DNA of 64,000 bases from a bacterium (lineage in GTDB: Bacteria > Bacillota > Bacilli > Lactobacillales > Streptococcaceae), in contig CAJNBP010000003.1 of assembly GCA_905221035.1 (NCBI GenBank), positions 1 through 64,000 of the forward strand, written 5' to 3'. The notes under the pieces are model-generated. The model was given only the letters and a program-made list of their open reading frames with translations, was not told the DNA's origin and made no database searches. Of this stretch, positions 1-8,475 are shown piece by piece. Both the position numbers and the translations under genes were made by a program. How positions within the stretch are numbered: the first letter of the stretch is position 1; every line of letters starts with the position of its first letter.

Positions 1-16
1 TATAACCTTCGACGCG

Positions 17-41
17 CACCCGCATAGCGGGTGGTTTTTTT
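17..41 (+). terminator. Rho-independent terminator, plus strand
   Basis: Seven-base arms CACCCGC and GCGGGTG (17-23 and 27-33) enclose a three-base loop and are followed by seven T. It would end a plus-strand transcript that starts left of the window. A second hairpin follows at 42-65 (GTCTCGC with GCGAGAC) and a short palindrome at 67-77. Confidence 0.75.
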
Positions 42-81
42 GTCTCGCACCTAGCGGAGCGAGACGGACTAATAGTCGCAT

Positions 82-110
82 AAAAAAACGAGCACTTTCG
101 TACTCGTTCT
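82..110 (-). terminator. rplA terminator
   Basis: Read on the minus strand, ACGAGTAC and GTGCTCGT pair around a GAAA tetraloop and are followed by seven T. It lies about 20 bases after the rplA stop and ends the rplK-rplA transcript. Confidence 0.85.
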
Positions 111-127
111 CTGATATAAACTACTGA

Positions 128-817
128 TTAAAGTGAGTTTACGTCAACTTTGATACCAACACCTTGAGTAGTTGTGATAGTCAAGTTTGTTACGTAAGTT
201 CCTTTAGCTGTAGCTGGTTTTGCTTTTTGGATTGTTTCGTTGAAAGCTTTGAAGTTTTCAACCAATTTTTCAGCTTCAAATGATACTTTACCGATGATTG
301 CTTGAACGTTACCTGCACGGTCAGCACGGTAAGTGATTTTACCACCTTTAGACTCTTCAACTGCTTTAGCAACATCCATTGTTACAGTACCAGTTTTAGG
401 GTTTGGCATCAAGTTACGTGGTCCAAGGACACGTCCAAGACGTCCAACAAGAGCCATCATGTCAGGTGTAGCGATAACTACGTCGAAGTCCAACCAACCG
501 TCGTTGATTTTAGCAACAAGGTCATCTTCACCAACAAAGTCTGCACCAGCAGCTTTTGCTTCTTCAGCTTTTGCACCACGTGCGAAAACAAGAACGCGTG
601 AAGTTTTACCAGTACCGTTTGGCAATACCATTGCTCCACGGATTTGTTGGTCAGCTTTTTTAACGTCGATGTTCAAGTTGTAAGCAACTTCTACAGTTGC
701 GTCAAATTTTGCAAAGTTAGTTTCTTTTGCAAGTGCTACAGCTTCTTCTACGCTGTATGCTTTTGTGCTGTCGATTTTCTCAAGAGCAGCACGAAGTTGT
801 TTGCTTTTTTTAGCCAT
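128..817 (-). CDS. rplA: 50S ribosomal protein L1
   Basis: L1 forms the mobile stalk of the large ribosomal subunit near the E site and in many bacteria also represses its own operon by binding mRNA. The 229-residue length is normal for the family, and the conserved segment [20 protein letters not shown] is present near residues 128-147. The ATG at 817 is preceded by AAGGAG. It is the second gene after rplK, separated by 97 bases that contain an L1-like mRNA element, and is followed by a strong terminator. Confidence 0.98.
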
Positions 818-835
818 TTTCTATTCTCCTTGTAA

Positions 836-862
836 GTGGTTCAATCGATTTTCATCTCCCAC
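836..862 (-). promoter_or_regulatory. Candidate L1-binding element between rplK and rplA
   Basis: On the minus strand a GTGGGAG arm and a downstream CCAC close a short structure just upstream of the rplA ribosome-binding site. The same order (GTGGGAG, then an AAAATC stretch, then CCAC, then the Shine-Dalgarno) recurs in the rplK leader. The position fits translational feedback by L1. Binding is inferred, not shown. Confidence 0.45.
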
Positions 863-914
863 GTCACTTCTCGAAATGATGAAGTCTTGCGGGTTATATT
901 GGGGGTGTTATTGA

Positions 915-1340
915 TTAGTCAACAACAGTGAATCCCATAGAACGAGCAGTACCTTCGATCATACGCATTGCAGACTCTACGTTTGCTGCGTTCAAATCTG
1001 GCATCTTAGTTTCTGCAATTTCTTGTACTTGTGCACGAGTAACTGTAGCAACTTTAGTTTTGTTAGGTGTACCTGATCCTTTTTCAACACCTGCAGCTTT
1101 TTTCAAAAGAACAGCAGCTGGTGGTGTTTTAGTGATGAAAGTAAATGATTTATCTTCGTAAACTGAGATAACAACTGGAATGATCATACCAGCTTGGTCA
1201 GCTGTACGAGCGTTGAACTCTTTTGTGAATCCCATGATGTTGATACCAGCTTGACCAAGAGCAGGTCCAACCGGTGGTGCTGGTGTAGCTTTACCAGCAG
1301 GGATTTGCAATTTTACAAGTTTTTCGACTTTTTTAGCCAT
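915..1340 (-). CDS. rplK: 50S ribosomal protein L11
   Basis: L11 binds the GTPase-associated centre of 23S rRNA and works with elongation factors and, in stringent response, with Rel. The 141-residue length is typical. The proline-rich N-terminal segment ([20 protein letters not shown], about residues 18-37) and the C-terminal rRNA-binding domain are intact. AGGAGG lies a few bases before the ATG. It is the first gene of the rplK-rplA unit, with its own promoter and leader. Confidence 0.98.
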   Translation of the reverse strand: MAKKVEKLVKLQIPAGKATPAPPVGPALGQAGINIMGFTKEFNARTADQAGMIIPVVISVYEDKSFTFITKTPPAAVLLKKAAGVEKGSGTPNKTKVATVTRAQVQEIAETKMPDLNAANVESAMRMIEGTARSMGFTVVD

Positions 1341-1355
1341 TTTTAAATCCTCCTT

Positions 1356-1394
1356 TGTGGTTTTGGCGGTAATTAGAGATTTTTACCTCCCACA
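1356..1394 (-). promoter_or_regulatory. Candidate L1-binding leader of rplK
   Basis: On the minus strand TGTGGGAGG pairs with CCACA across about 25 bases, immediately upstream of the rplK AGGAGG. It resembles the element at 836-862 and the L1 leaders described for rplK operons in other bacteria. Autoregulation is inferred. Confidence 0.5.
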
Positions 1395-1418
1395 AGTATG
1401 CTTTACACATACTCATCT

Positions 1419-1446
1419 ATTATACACTATTTATCTATAATTGCAA
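1419..1446 (-). promoter_or_regulatory. rplK promoter
   Basis: A -10 TATAAT (1419-1424) lies 16 bases from TTGCAA (1441-1446) on the minus strand. Transcription would start near 1412, giving a leader of about 70 bases with the L1-like structure. Confidence 0.75.
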
Positions 1447-1464
1447 GAGAAAAGTTTATTTTTT

Positions 1465-1706
1465 ATACTCAATGAAAATCAAAGAGCAAACTAGGAAACT
1501 AGCCGCAGGCTGCTCAAAGTACAGCTTTGAGGTTGCAGATAAAACTGACGAAGTCAGCTCAAAACACTGTTTTGAGGTTGCAGATAGAACTGACGAAGTC
1601 AGCTCAAAACACTGTTTTGAGGTTGCAGATAGAACTGACGAAGTCAGTAACATATACATACAGTAAGGCGACGCTGACGTGGTTTGAAGAGATTTTCGAA
1701 GAGTAT
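1465..1706 (-). repeat. BOX element, boxA-boxB-boxB-boxC
   Basis: The ends are ATACTC and GAGTAT. The right part contains the boxA core (the AAGGCGACGCTGACG stretch used by BOX-PCR) and the left end is boxC. Between them are two identical 45-base boxB units at 1545-1589 and 1590-1634. BOX elements are mobile, non-coding repeats of pneumococci and relatives. The boxA end overlaps the ldcB stop codon by one base. Short open frames inside it are not genes. Confidence 0.93.
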
Positions 1707-2422
1707 TAATCGACGTAATCTCCACCTTCAAAGCCATAGTATTCTTCAAGACTGAGTCCAGTCTCAGCAATTTCTTTGGCTTCTTTTCCGACATAACGAA
1801 GGTGCCATTCTTCAGCCATATAGCCTGTTTCCTTTTCCTTACCTTTGAGATAACGAACAACAAAGCCATAATCAGCCGCGTGATCCAAAAGCCATTGAGC
1901 CGCCTTCTCCTCTGTCACCAATTCTCCATTTGTGCTAATCACGTCAAAGGCTAAACCTGTTTGGTGTTCGCTATAGCCAGGACGGGCAGAGTATCGGTCA
2001 GCCGCTGCCTTCCCATCTTGGTTGACATAATCTTGATAGAGCTTGGTCTGAGTTTCATAACTTCTAAAACCACTGTAATGGTCACTGATTGGGAAACCTG
2101 CCTCTTGCATAGCTTTGATGAGTTTGAGCAACTCTGCCTTGGCAGTCGGATTTTCCCCTGGATTATAGTCCTTAGACAATGGATAGTGTTTATTGGCTAC
2201 GATGATTTCATCGTATTTTCCTTGAATGCTGTAGTAGTCTCCTTTGTTAACCACTTCTGCTTTTTTCTGGGCAGCTCCTTGAGATTTACTGCCAACTGTT
2301 CCATCAGTCTTGGCGGTTTGTTCTGTCTTAGCTGCGCCATCTTCATTTTTTGCTTTTTCTTGTGAACAAGCTGCTAGACTTAAGGCTAGCAAGGCTGTCA
2401 AGACAAGGTATCTTTTTTTCAT
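1706..2422 (-). CDS. ldcB: L,D-carboxypeptidase lipoprotein LdcB (DacB)
   Basis: Trims the terminal D-Ala from tetrapeptide stems in peptidoglycan, outside the membrane. An N-terminal signal ends in lipobox LAAC with Cys19. A low-complexity linker follows to about residue 60, then a VanY-type peptidase domain. Zinc ligands and catalytic residues are visible: SEHQTGLAFD (151-160, His153, Asp160) and EWHLRYV (205-211, His207). The length of 238 is normal. It is the last gene of the M42-HIT-ldcB operon, two bases after the HIT gene, with AAGGAG before the ATG. The BOX element begins at its stop codon. Confidence 0.93.
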   Translation of the reverse strand: MKKRYLVLTALLALSLAACSQEKAKNEDGAAKTEQTAKTDGTVGSKSQGAAQKKAEVVNKGDYYSIQGKYDEIIVANKHYPLSKDYNPGENPTAKAELLKLIKAMQEAGFPISDHYSGFRSYETQTKLYQDYVNQDGKAAADRYSARPGYSEHQTGLAFDVISTNGELVTEEKAAQWLLDHAADYGFVVRYLKGKEKETGYMAEEWHLRYVGKEAKEIAETGLSLEEYYGFEGGDYVD

Positions 2423-2424
2423 TT

Positions 2425-2895
2425 CTACTCCTTTATTTCTAATAGTTTATCTAGTTCTGACGATAAACGTTTGACTAAGCTTTTAATCTCATCTGGTTTT
2501 GCTTGGCAGGTTTCTGAGGTCATTTCTTCAAAGGGAACCCACCAAACTGGCCCACGCCCCTTGAGACCGTGACCATTCATATCACCCGTCCGTCTAGGAA
2601 ACAGATGCCAATGAAGATGAGCATCACCATTTCCTAGCAGTTCGATATTCATTTTCTCAGCAGCAAAGGCCTTAGCAACCGCCTCTTGGACCACACTCAT
2701 TTCTTCTAGAAAACATAGTCTTGTCTCCTTTTTCAAATGGTGCAATTCGGTAACGTGTTCCTTGGCTAGAAAGAGACTATAGCCTGCAAAATACTGGTGA
2801 TCTCCAATGACAAGATAGCCTGTTTCCAACTCTTTGACAAAATAGGGATTTTCTCCTGCCTTGATGAGCTCAATTCTCTGGCAAATCAGGCACAT
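2425..2895 (-). CDS. HIT-family protein
   Basis: A member of the histidine-triad nucleotide hydrolase/transferase superfamily. The signature HLHWHLF (93-99) gives the three histidines, and a CxxC pair (Cys2, Cys5) sits at the N terminus. The substrate cannot be read from the sequence; relatives hydrolyse dinucleoside polyphosphates or AMP conjugates. The ATG follows the M42 peptidase stop by one base, so translation is probably coupled. Confidence 0.85.
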   Translation of the reverse strand: MCLICQRIELIKAGENPYFVKELETGYLVIGDHQYFAGYSLFLAKEHVTELHHLKKETRLCFLEEMSVVQEAVAKAFAAEKMNIELLGNGDAHLHWHLFPRRTGDMNGHGLKGRGPVWWVPFEEMTSETCQAKPDEIKSLVKRLSSELDKLLEIKE

Positions 2896-2896
2896 A

Positions 2897-3934
2897 TTAG
2901 TCTACCAACGCGCTCTTAAGGTAAGCATCAACCATACGCTCTGTTGCGGCCACCGAGTCAATATGAGTGCGTTCATATGAGTGACTAGACTCAATACCAG
3001 CACCTAGAAGGGCGTGTTTGACTTCTGCCCCTGCAGACATAGCCGCTGAAGCGTCCGAACCATAAAACGGATAGATATCCAGCTTAAATGGAATATCTTG
3101 TTCTTTAGCCAAAGCCACCAAATGTTGACGGAAGTCATAGTGATAAGGTCCAGAGGCATCCTTGACACAGATAGATACTGTGTACTCATCTGTTTGCTGG
3201 TCATCTCCCATAGCTCCCATATCCACAGCCAGATATTCGACTACCTGAGCAGGAATATTAGAATTAGCCCCATGCCCCACTTCTTCAAAAACTGAAAAAG
3301 CAAAATGAGTTGTTACTGGCAATTCAATCTTCTCTTCCTTATAAATACGAAGCAGGTTAAGCAAAATCGCTGCGCTGACCTTGTCATCCAAATGTCGAGA
3401 CTTGATAAAACCAGTCTCTGTCACGACAGTTCGTGGGTCAAAGCTGATAAAATCACCGACCTCAATCCCAAGAGCACGAGTTTCTTTTTCATTGGTCACT
3501 TTTGCATCCAAACGCACTTCCATATTGTCCTGCGTACGTTCTGCAGTCCCAGCATCCTTGTAGACATGACAAGAAGTCTGGTGAATGAGGATGGTACCTG
3601 ATACTTTTTGACCTGTGCTAGCCACATGAACGGTACAGTTTTCTCCTTCAATCATGTTCCAAGGAAAACCACCGATACGGTCCAATTTAAGACGGCCGTC
3701 TGGTTTGACAGCACGTACAATAGCACCAAGCGTATCTACATGGGCAGTCACATAGCGATTCTCTTCATCATTTTGACCTTTAATAGTTACATTGACACCG
3801 CCCTTGGCTGTACGAATCGGCTGGTAACCAAAACCTTCTAGAGTCTTGACTAAATAGTCCGCAATCTCACGAGTGAAGCCCGTTGGCGACGCAATGGCTG
3901 TCAGTTCTTTAATATATTCTACTGTTTGATTCAT
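2897..3934 (-). CDS. M42-family metallo-aminopeptidase
   Basis: A cytoplasmic glutamyl-aminopeptidase/endoglucanase M42-type enzyme that removes N-terminal residues from peptides. The binuclear metal site is recognisable: AHVDT (His65, Asp67), HLDDK (181-185), FEEVGHG with the catalytic Glu pair (217-218), VDMG (Asp238) and His324 in ERTH. The length of 345 fits the family. It is the first gene of a three-gene operon with HIT and ldcB. A TGTTATAAT extended -10 lies 23 bases upstream of the start. Confidence 0.88.
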   Translation of the reverse strand: MNQTVEYIKELTAIASPTGFTREIADYLVKTLEGFGYQPIRTAKGGVNVTIKGQNDEENRYVTAHVDTLGAIVRAVKPDGRLKLDRIGGFPWNMIEGENCTVHVASTGQKVSGTILIHQTSCHVYKDAGTAERTQDNMEVRLDAKVTNEKETRALGIEVGDFISFDPRTVVTETGFIKSRHLDDKVSAAILLNLLRIYKEEKIELPVTTHFAFSVFEEVGHGANSNIPAQVVEYLAVDMGAMGDDQQTDEYTVSICVKDASGPYHYDFRQHLVALAKEQDIPFKLDIYPFYGSDASAAMSAGAEVKHALLGAGIESSHSYERTHIDSVAATERMVDAYLKSALVD

Positions 3935-3956
3935 TTCTTTACCTCTTTTGCTACCT

Positions 3957-3962
3957 ATTATA
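3957..3962 (-). promoter_or_regulatory. Extended -10 promoter of the M42-HIT-ldcB operon
   Basis: TATAAT preceded by TGT on the minus strand gives a TGnTATAAT extended -10. No good -35 is seen. Confidence 0.65.
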
Positions 3963-3980
3963 ACACATTTATCATCGGAT

Positions 3981-4025
3981 AAAAAAAGAAAATCACTCCT
4001 GTAGACTTAGCTACAAAAGTGATTT
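3981..4025 (-). terminator. brnQ terminator
   Basis: AAATCACT and AGTGATTT pair on the minus strand with a further inner stem (TGTAG with CTACA), followed by a T-rich run. It sits six bases after the brnQ stop. Confidence 0.85.
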
Positions 4026-4031
4026 CAGTGA

Positions 4032-5357
4032 TTAATCCATTTCAAAAACATCACTTTCTTGCTTGTTTGGTAAAACCAATGAGAGCAAGATTCCGACAAC
4101 GGCTGGTACCAACCATGGGAGTGATGCCTTGGCAAATGGAAGAGCATTGACAAGATTTGCAAGAAACTCAACTTTAAATGAGCTTCCTAGTACGCTTGCA
4201 ATGGCGATGGCTGTAACAACAGCAATTGTCAACTGCATACCTGGTTTTGAAAGAGACACAAATTTGTTGACAATGACAATCATAACGATGGCAATCGTGA
4301 TTGGGTACAAGATAACCAGTACAGGGATTGAGTACTTGATAATCGCATCAAGACCCAAGTTGGCAATCGCAAATCCAATCAAGGTAAAGGCTGTCGCATA
4401 AACCTTGTAGCTGATTTGCGGGAAACGCTCATTAAAGAACTCTGCTGTAGACACAATCAAACCAACTGTTGTTGTGAAGCAGGTTACAGTAACCATAGCT
4501 GCAAGGAATAGTTGAGCTGTTGAACCAAAGATTTCTTGAGTGGCTTGTGACAAGATGTAAACACCTGGTGTTCCACCCTTCATCGCTTCAGCTGGCACTG
4601 GGAAATGATTTCCAAGGAAACCTAAACCGATGTAAAGAGCGCTGAAGGCAAGGGCCACAACGATACCAACAACCCAAATAGTTGAAATGTATTCTTTCTT
4701 ACTTGAAAATCCAAGTTGTTTCAAGGTTTGAACTGCGATTACGCTAAAGGCAACTGAGGCAAGGGCATCCAAAGTATTATAACCTTCTAGGAAACCTGTA
4801 CCAAAAGCAGAAGCTTGATAAGCAGCTGAAGCAGCTTGAGGACTTGTTCCACCGTATTTGAAAGCTCCTAGAACAACCAAGATAACAATCAAAATCGCAA
4901 AGACTGGCGTTAAGATACGGCCAATGCGATCCAAGATTTTGGATGGATTAAGCGAAATCAAATAGGCTGCTGCAAAATACAGAACCGTAAAGACAATCAA
5001 GCCAAGACCTTTATTTGCATCCGACAAAAGGGGGCTAATCCCTACTTCGTAAGCTGTTGTAGCTGTACGTGGGATAGCAAAGAATGGACCGATAGACAAG
5101 TAAAGAACTGAGAGGTAAAGAGTCGCAAACCAAGGTGCTATCTTTGTTGAAATCTCGTGAATATATCCTTTAGGATTTAGCGTTCCAATAATAAGGGTCA
5201 AGACGGCGATACCGACGCCTGAAAAGACAAAACCTGCGATGGCAGGAAGAAAATGTTCCCCAGATAGAGCACCTAGAGAAGGCGGAAAAATCAAGTTCCC
5301 CGCACCAAAAAATATTCCGAACAGGAGCAAACCTGTTAGGGCACCTTTTTTAGCCAT
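4032..5357 (-). CDS. brnQ: Branched-chain amino acid transporter, LIVCS family
   Basis: A cation-coupled importer of leucine, isoleucine and valine in the cytoplasmic membrane. The protein is hydrophobic throughout, with about 12 predicted membrane segments, and starts with the typical GLLLFGIFFGAGNLIFPP segment. The 441-residue form starting MAKKG is chosen because AAGGAG lies six bases before that ATG; an ATG five codons upstream overlaps this ribosome-binding site. It is a single-gene unit with its own terminator and an inverted repeat upstream. Confidence 0.93.
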   Translation of the reverse strand: MAKKGALTGLLLFGIFFGAGNLIFPPSLGALSGEHFLPAIAGFVFSGVGIAVLTLIIGTLNPKGYIHEISTKIAPWFATLYLSVLYLSIGPFFAIPRTATTAYEVGISPLLSDANKGLGLIVFTVLYFAAAYLISLNPSKILDRIGRILTPVFAILIVILVVLGAFKYGGTSPQAASAAYQASAFGTGFLEGYNTLDALASVAFSVIAVQTLKQLGFSSKKEYISTIWVVGIVVALAFSALYIGLGFLGNHFPVPAEAMKGGTPGVYILSQATQEIFGSTAQLFLAAMVTVTCFTTTVGLIVSTAEFFNERFPQISYKVYATAFTLIGFAIANLGLDAIIKYSIPVLVILYPITIAIVMIVIVNKFVSLSKPGMQLTIAVVTAIAIASVLGSSFKVEFLANLVNALPFAKASLPWLVPAVVGILLSLVLPNKQESDVFEMD

Positions 5358-5452
5358 GAAAATCTCCTTCATATTTATAAAATACTGACTTAGTATATCA
5401 TGAATAAGAGTATGAAAAAAGTATCACGAAGTAAATATTGAATGTTTTCAAG

Positions 5453-5470
5453 ATTCTCAAAAATGAGAAT
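5453..5470. promoter_or_regulatory. Perfect inverted repeat upstream of brnQ
   Basis: ATTCTCA and TGAGAAT arms, seven bases each, flank AAAA. It lies about 95 bases before the brnQ start and is a candidate operator. A relation to the CodY box is only loose. Confidence 0.4.
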
Positions 5471-5474
5471 TGTC

Positions 5475-5517
5475 TAAAAATAAAACTCTCCTACCCAGTC
5501 CACACCAAGTAGGAGAA
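5475..5517 (-). terminator. Terminator after the rhodanese gene
   Basis: CTCCTAC and GTAGGAG arms on the minus strand enclose a loop of about 15 bases and are followed by TTTTATTTTT. Confidence 0.8.
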
Positions 5518-5527
5518 AGTCTACTGT

Positions 5528-5815
5528 TTACAGTTCTTCAAAGGCTAACATGCCACCTTGAACATTGATAACTTTATAACCTTGTTCAGCTAGAAATTGA
5601 CAAGCACGCGACGATCTCATTCCAGATTTGCAAATAACATAATGTAACTGGTCCTTGTCCAACTGATCATAGCTATCAGCCAATTGACTAAGTGGCAGGT
5701 TGTGGGCGCCTTCTAAATGAAGAGCTTCAAACTCATCCACTTCTCTCACGTCCACTAGAGAAAGTTGGTCGTTTTGGTAAAGCTGGTAAAATGCGTCAAA
5801 GGTAATTTCTTTCAT
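5528..5815 (-). CDS. Rhodanese-like domain protein
   Basis: A 95-residue single rhodanese domain. It has DVRE (22-25) and the active-site loop CKSGMRS with Cys62, so it could carry a persulfide. The donor and acceptor are unknown. It overlaps the upstream UDG-like gene by four bases (ATGA type), which indicates coupled translation. Confidence 0.88.
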   Translation of the reverse strand: MKEITFDAFYQLYQNDQLSLVDVREVDEFEALHLEGAHNLPLSQLADSYDQLDKDQLHYVICKSGMRSSRACQFLAEQGYKVINVQGGMLAFEEL

Positions 5816-6402
5816 TCTTTTTCTCCTAAAATAGCTTTAATTCTTTTTTTCAAGTCTGGCACCACTTCTGTCTCAAACCAAGGATTTTTGGCCATCCAGA
5901 TTTGATTTCGCGGTGAGGGGTGAACTAAAGGAAAATAGTCTGGCAGATAATCTTTATAGTGTTTTACTCTCTCTGTCACCTTGCCACTAACTTTCTCATG
6001 TAAATAGTAAGCCTGGGCATACTGGCCAATCAAGAGGGTCAATTGAATATCTGGTAATTCTTGCAAGAGCTGCGGATGCCATCTTTCTGCAAAACCAGTT
6101 CTCGGTGGCAGGTCACCTGATTTTCCATGCCCTGGAAAGTAGAAATCCATGGGCAACACTGCAAAATAACCTGAGTTGTAAAAGGTGTCCTCATCCACAC
6201 CTAGCCACTCCCGCAAGCGGTCACCACTCTTGTCCTTCCAATAAAGACCTGCCTCTTGAGTTTTAAGTCCCGGTGCCTGACCGATGATATTGATGCGAGC
6301 AGTCTTTGGCGCCGCAAAGAGAGGCTCAATTCCGCGCTCTGTATAGCTGGCATTCTGCGGATCCGTCATAATGGCTTTCTTGATTCTTTCAATTTGAGAC
6401 AT
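5812..6402 (-). CDS. Uracil-DNA glycosylase superfamily protein
   Basis: 196 residues with the two hallmark motifs of the superfamily: GQAPG (41-45) and HPSPRN (161-166). This suggests a role in base excision, but these short streptococcal members are not functionally assigned, and the first motif is GQAPG rather than the GQDPY of the classical Ung family. It is co-transcribed with the rhodanese gene. A GGAGG site precedes the ATG and lies inside the tail of the pepV terminator. Confidence 0.82.
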   Translation of the reverse strand: MSQIERIKKAIMTDPQNASYTERGIEPLFAAPKTARINIIGQAPGLKTQEAGLYWKDKSGDRLREWLGVDEDTFYNSGYFAVLPMDFYFPGHGKSGDLPPRTGFAERWHPQLLQELPDIQLTLLIGQYAQAYYLHEKVSGKVTERVKHYKDYLPDYFPLVHPSPRNQIWMAKNPWFETEVVPDLKKRIKAILGEKE

Positions 6403-6413
6403 CTACTTTTCCT

Positions 6414-6450
6414 CCAAAAAGAAGTCTAAGCATAAGATCTCAGACTTCTA
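6414..6450 (-). terminator. pepV terminator
   Basis: AGAAGTCT and AGACTTCT arms on the minus strand with five T. The T-run is immediately followed by the GGAGG of the next gene. Confidence 0.75.
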
Positions 6451-6455
6451 TCGTT

Positions 6456-7856
6456 TTATTTGATCAATTCATAAATAGCTTCGGCATAGATTGCTGCTGC
6501 GCGGAAGAGATCGTCCAAGGCGATAAATTCATTGGCTTGGTGCATGGTGTCGATTGAGTCTGGGAACATGGCACCATAGGCAACACCTCGTTCGAGCAAG
6601 CGGCCAAAGGTACCACCACCGATGACTTGTTCATGACCTTGAAGACCAGTTTGTTTTTCATAGACATTCAACAAGGTTTGCACAAGTGGATCTTCCATTG
6701 GCACATAGTGAGGAGTGTGTCCGTGTTCAGAAAGGCTAACAGAAGTCACTGGCAAGTTTTCAAGGATTGACTTGATTTGTTCTGGACTTGTTCCTTTTGG
6801 ATAGCGGATATTAAGGGCAATCGTATTGTCAGCACTTGTTTCATCAAAGCGGAAGACACCTGCATTCATAGAAAGGGCACCCATCTTTTCATCCACATGA
6901 GCAATCTTGAGATTTTCACCCTCATGGTCGTTCAAAAGAATCTTACCAGCAATTTCAAGATAGTCTTTTGCAGGTCCAGCAAAGTCAAACTGGCTGAGGA
7001 AGAGGGCTAGGTAAGTCGCACCATTGACACCTGAAGCAGGCATAGCACCGTGGGCTGATTTACCAATAATAGTCACCTTGTATTGACCATTTTCTTCTTG
7101 AATTTCTCCTCTGAGTTTGTGTTCTGCAACGAAGGCATCTAGTTTAGCTTGCAAGTCAGCCAAATCACCTGAAACGACTGCTGTTGCTGATTCAGGCACC
7201 ATGTTTTCACGTAAACCACCTGTGAAGCTGTGAAGACGGGCAGCACCTGTATTTTCACCGGCAAAGTGAAGGTATTCAGTAATATTTCCTTTTTCACCAT
7301 TGATGATAGGGAATTCAGCGTCAGGAGAGAAACCGAAGTCTGGTTTGGCAAGTCCTACATGTTCAAAGTAGTAGTCCATGTCTGCCCAGCCTGATTCTTC
7401 GTCTGTTCCGACGATGAAACGAACTTTCTTAGAAGTTGGAAGACCCAATTCTTTGATGATTTTCAAACCATAGTAACAAGCTGTTGTAGGACCCTTGTCG
7501 TCCGAAGCACCACGCGCATAAAGGCGACCGTCTTTGATAGTTGGGGTGTAAGGATCTGTGTCCCAACCGCTACCAGCTGGCACCACGTCCATGTGGGCAA
7601 AGATTCCGAGAACTTCTTCTCCTTCACCAAACTCAAAATGTCCTGCGTAGTTATCAACATTTTTAGTTGGGTAACCATCTCGATCTGCGATTTCAAGGAA
7701 TTTTTCCAAGGCTTTTACTGGACCAGGTCCAAATGGATGTTCAGCATCAGCCTTGCTATCATCCCGTTCTGAGTTGATTTCTAATAGGCTAAACAAGTCA
7801 GCCAAGAGGTCTTCTTTGCGTTTTTCTACTTCTGCTGTAAAATCAATTGCTGTCAT
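6456..7856 (-). CDS. pepV: Dipeptidase PepV
   Basis: A cytoplasmic M20-family zinc dipeptidase. Metal-site motifs: AHMDVVP (His88, Asp90), GASDDKGP (117-124) and TDEESG (151-156). The 466-residue form starting MTAID matches the family's usual length. An in-frame extension of 12 Lys-rich codons would overlap the nitroreductase gene and is rejected. The gene follows the nitroreductase by 13 bases, so the two probably share a transcript, and it ends in its own terminator. Confidence 0.93.
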   Translation of the reverse strand: MTAIDFTAEVEKRKEDLLADLFSLLEINSERDDSKADAEHPFGPGPVKALEKFLEIADRDGYPTKNVDNYAGHFEFGEGEEVLGIFAHMDVVPAGSGWDTDPYTPTIKDGRLYARGASDDKGPTTACYYGLKIIKELGLPTSKKVRFIVGTDEESGWADMDYYFEHVGLAKPDFGFSPDAEFPIINGEKGNITEYLHFAGENTGAARLHSFTGGLRENMVPESATAVVSGDLADLQAKLDAFVAEHKLRGEIQEENGQYKVTIIGKSAHGAMPASGVNGATYLALFLSQFDFAGPAKDYLEIAGKILLNDHEGENLKIAHVDEKMGALSMNAGVFRFDETSADNTIALNIRYPKGTSPEQIKSILENLPVTSVSLSEHGHTPHYVPMEDPLVQTLLNVYEKQTGLQGHEQVIGGGTFGRLLERGVAYGAMFPDSIDTMHQANEFIALDDLFRAAAIYAEAIYELIK

Positions 7857-7869
7857 TTTTTTCTTCTTT

Positions 7870-8475
7870 CTATCTTTTCTCGATGATTTCATCTACTGGC
7901 AAGCGGTAGCTTGGTTCCAATTTTTCGTCTGTGTAACCTACTGTAATCAAGAGTTCTGGGCGGAAACGGTCTTCAATTTCCAAAACCTCATTGACTTTTG
8001 ATTTGTCAAAGCCAAGGATCAGATTTGATCCGATTCCTTGGTCTGTCAATGCAAGAACCAAATTCATAGCAACCAAACCTGCATTGAGAGCCAGGTAGTC
8101 ACTGACCTGTTGTTCATTGTAACGGGCAAATTCAGCTGGTAAATTCTTCATGAAATATTGTAGTTGCTCTTCTGAGAAATTGTTAGCACCACCAACTCGG
8201 GCAATCTTGCGAGCGCGTTTAGCCAAATCTGTATCTGTGAACAAGGCAATGGTTACAGGTGCTGATGATACCTGCTCAAAGTTTGAACCATAAGCTAATT
8301 TTGCCAGTTCGGCATTTTTCTCACGTACCACCACAAATTTCCAAGGCTGGCTGTTGTGGGCGCTTGGTGCCAAGGTTGCAATTTCGATAGCCGTACGCAC
8401 ATCTTTGGGATCAACAGGCTTATCAGTGAAATGCTTGGTCGTATGACGTTTTTTGTTTAATTCAAGAAATTTCAT
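7870..8475 (-). CDS. Nitroreductase-family flavoprotein
   Basis: 201 residues of the FMN-dependent nitroreductase fold. The N-terminal RHTTKHF phosphate-binding segment (10-16) and the APSAHNSQPW segment (36-45) are the typical FMN contacts. The likely reaction is NAD(P)H-dependent reduction of quinones or nitro compounds; the natural substrate is unknown. A TGGTAGAAT-like -10 lies upstream around 8503. Confidence 0.88.
   Translation of the reverse strand: MKFLELNKKRHTTKHFTDKPVDPKDVRTAIEIATLAPSAHNSQPWKFVVVREKNAELAKLAYGSNFEQVSSAPVTIALFTDTDLAKRARKIARVGGANNFSEEQLQYFMKNLPAEFARYNEQQVSDYLALNAGLVAMNLVLALTDQGIGSNLILGFDKSKVNEVLEIEDRFRPELLITVGYTDEKLEPSYRLPVDEIIEKR

Noticed and set aside
302..683. Plus-strand frames opposite rplA
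   Set aside because: Antisense shadows of a highly biased ribosomal gene, with no start signals.
1456..1869. 137-residue minus-strand frame with repeated residues across the BOX element
   Set aside because: The amino-acid repeats come only from the 45-base boxB units, and the frame lies mostly antisense or out of frame to ldcB and BOX sequence.
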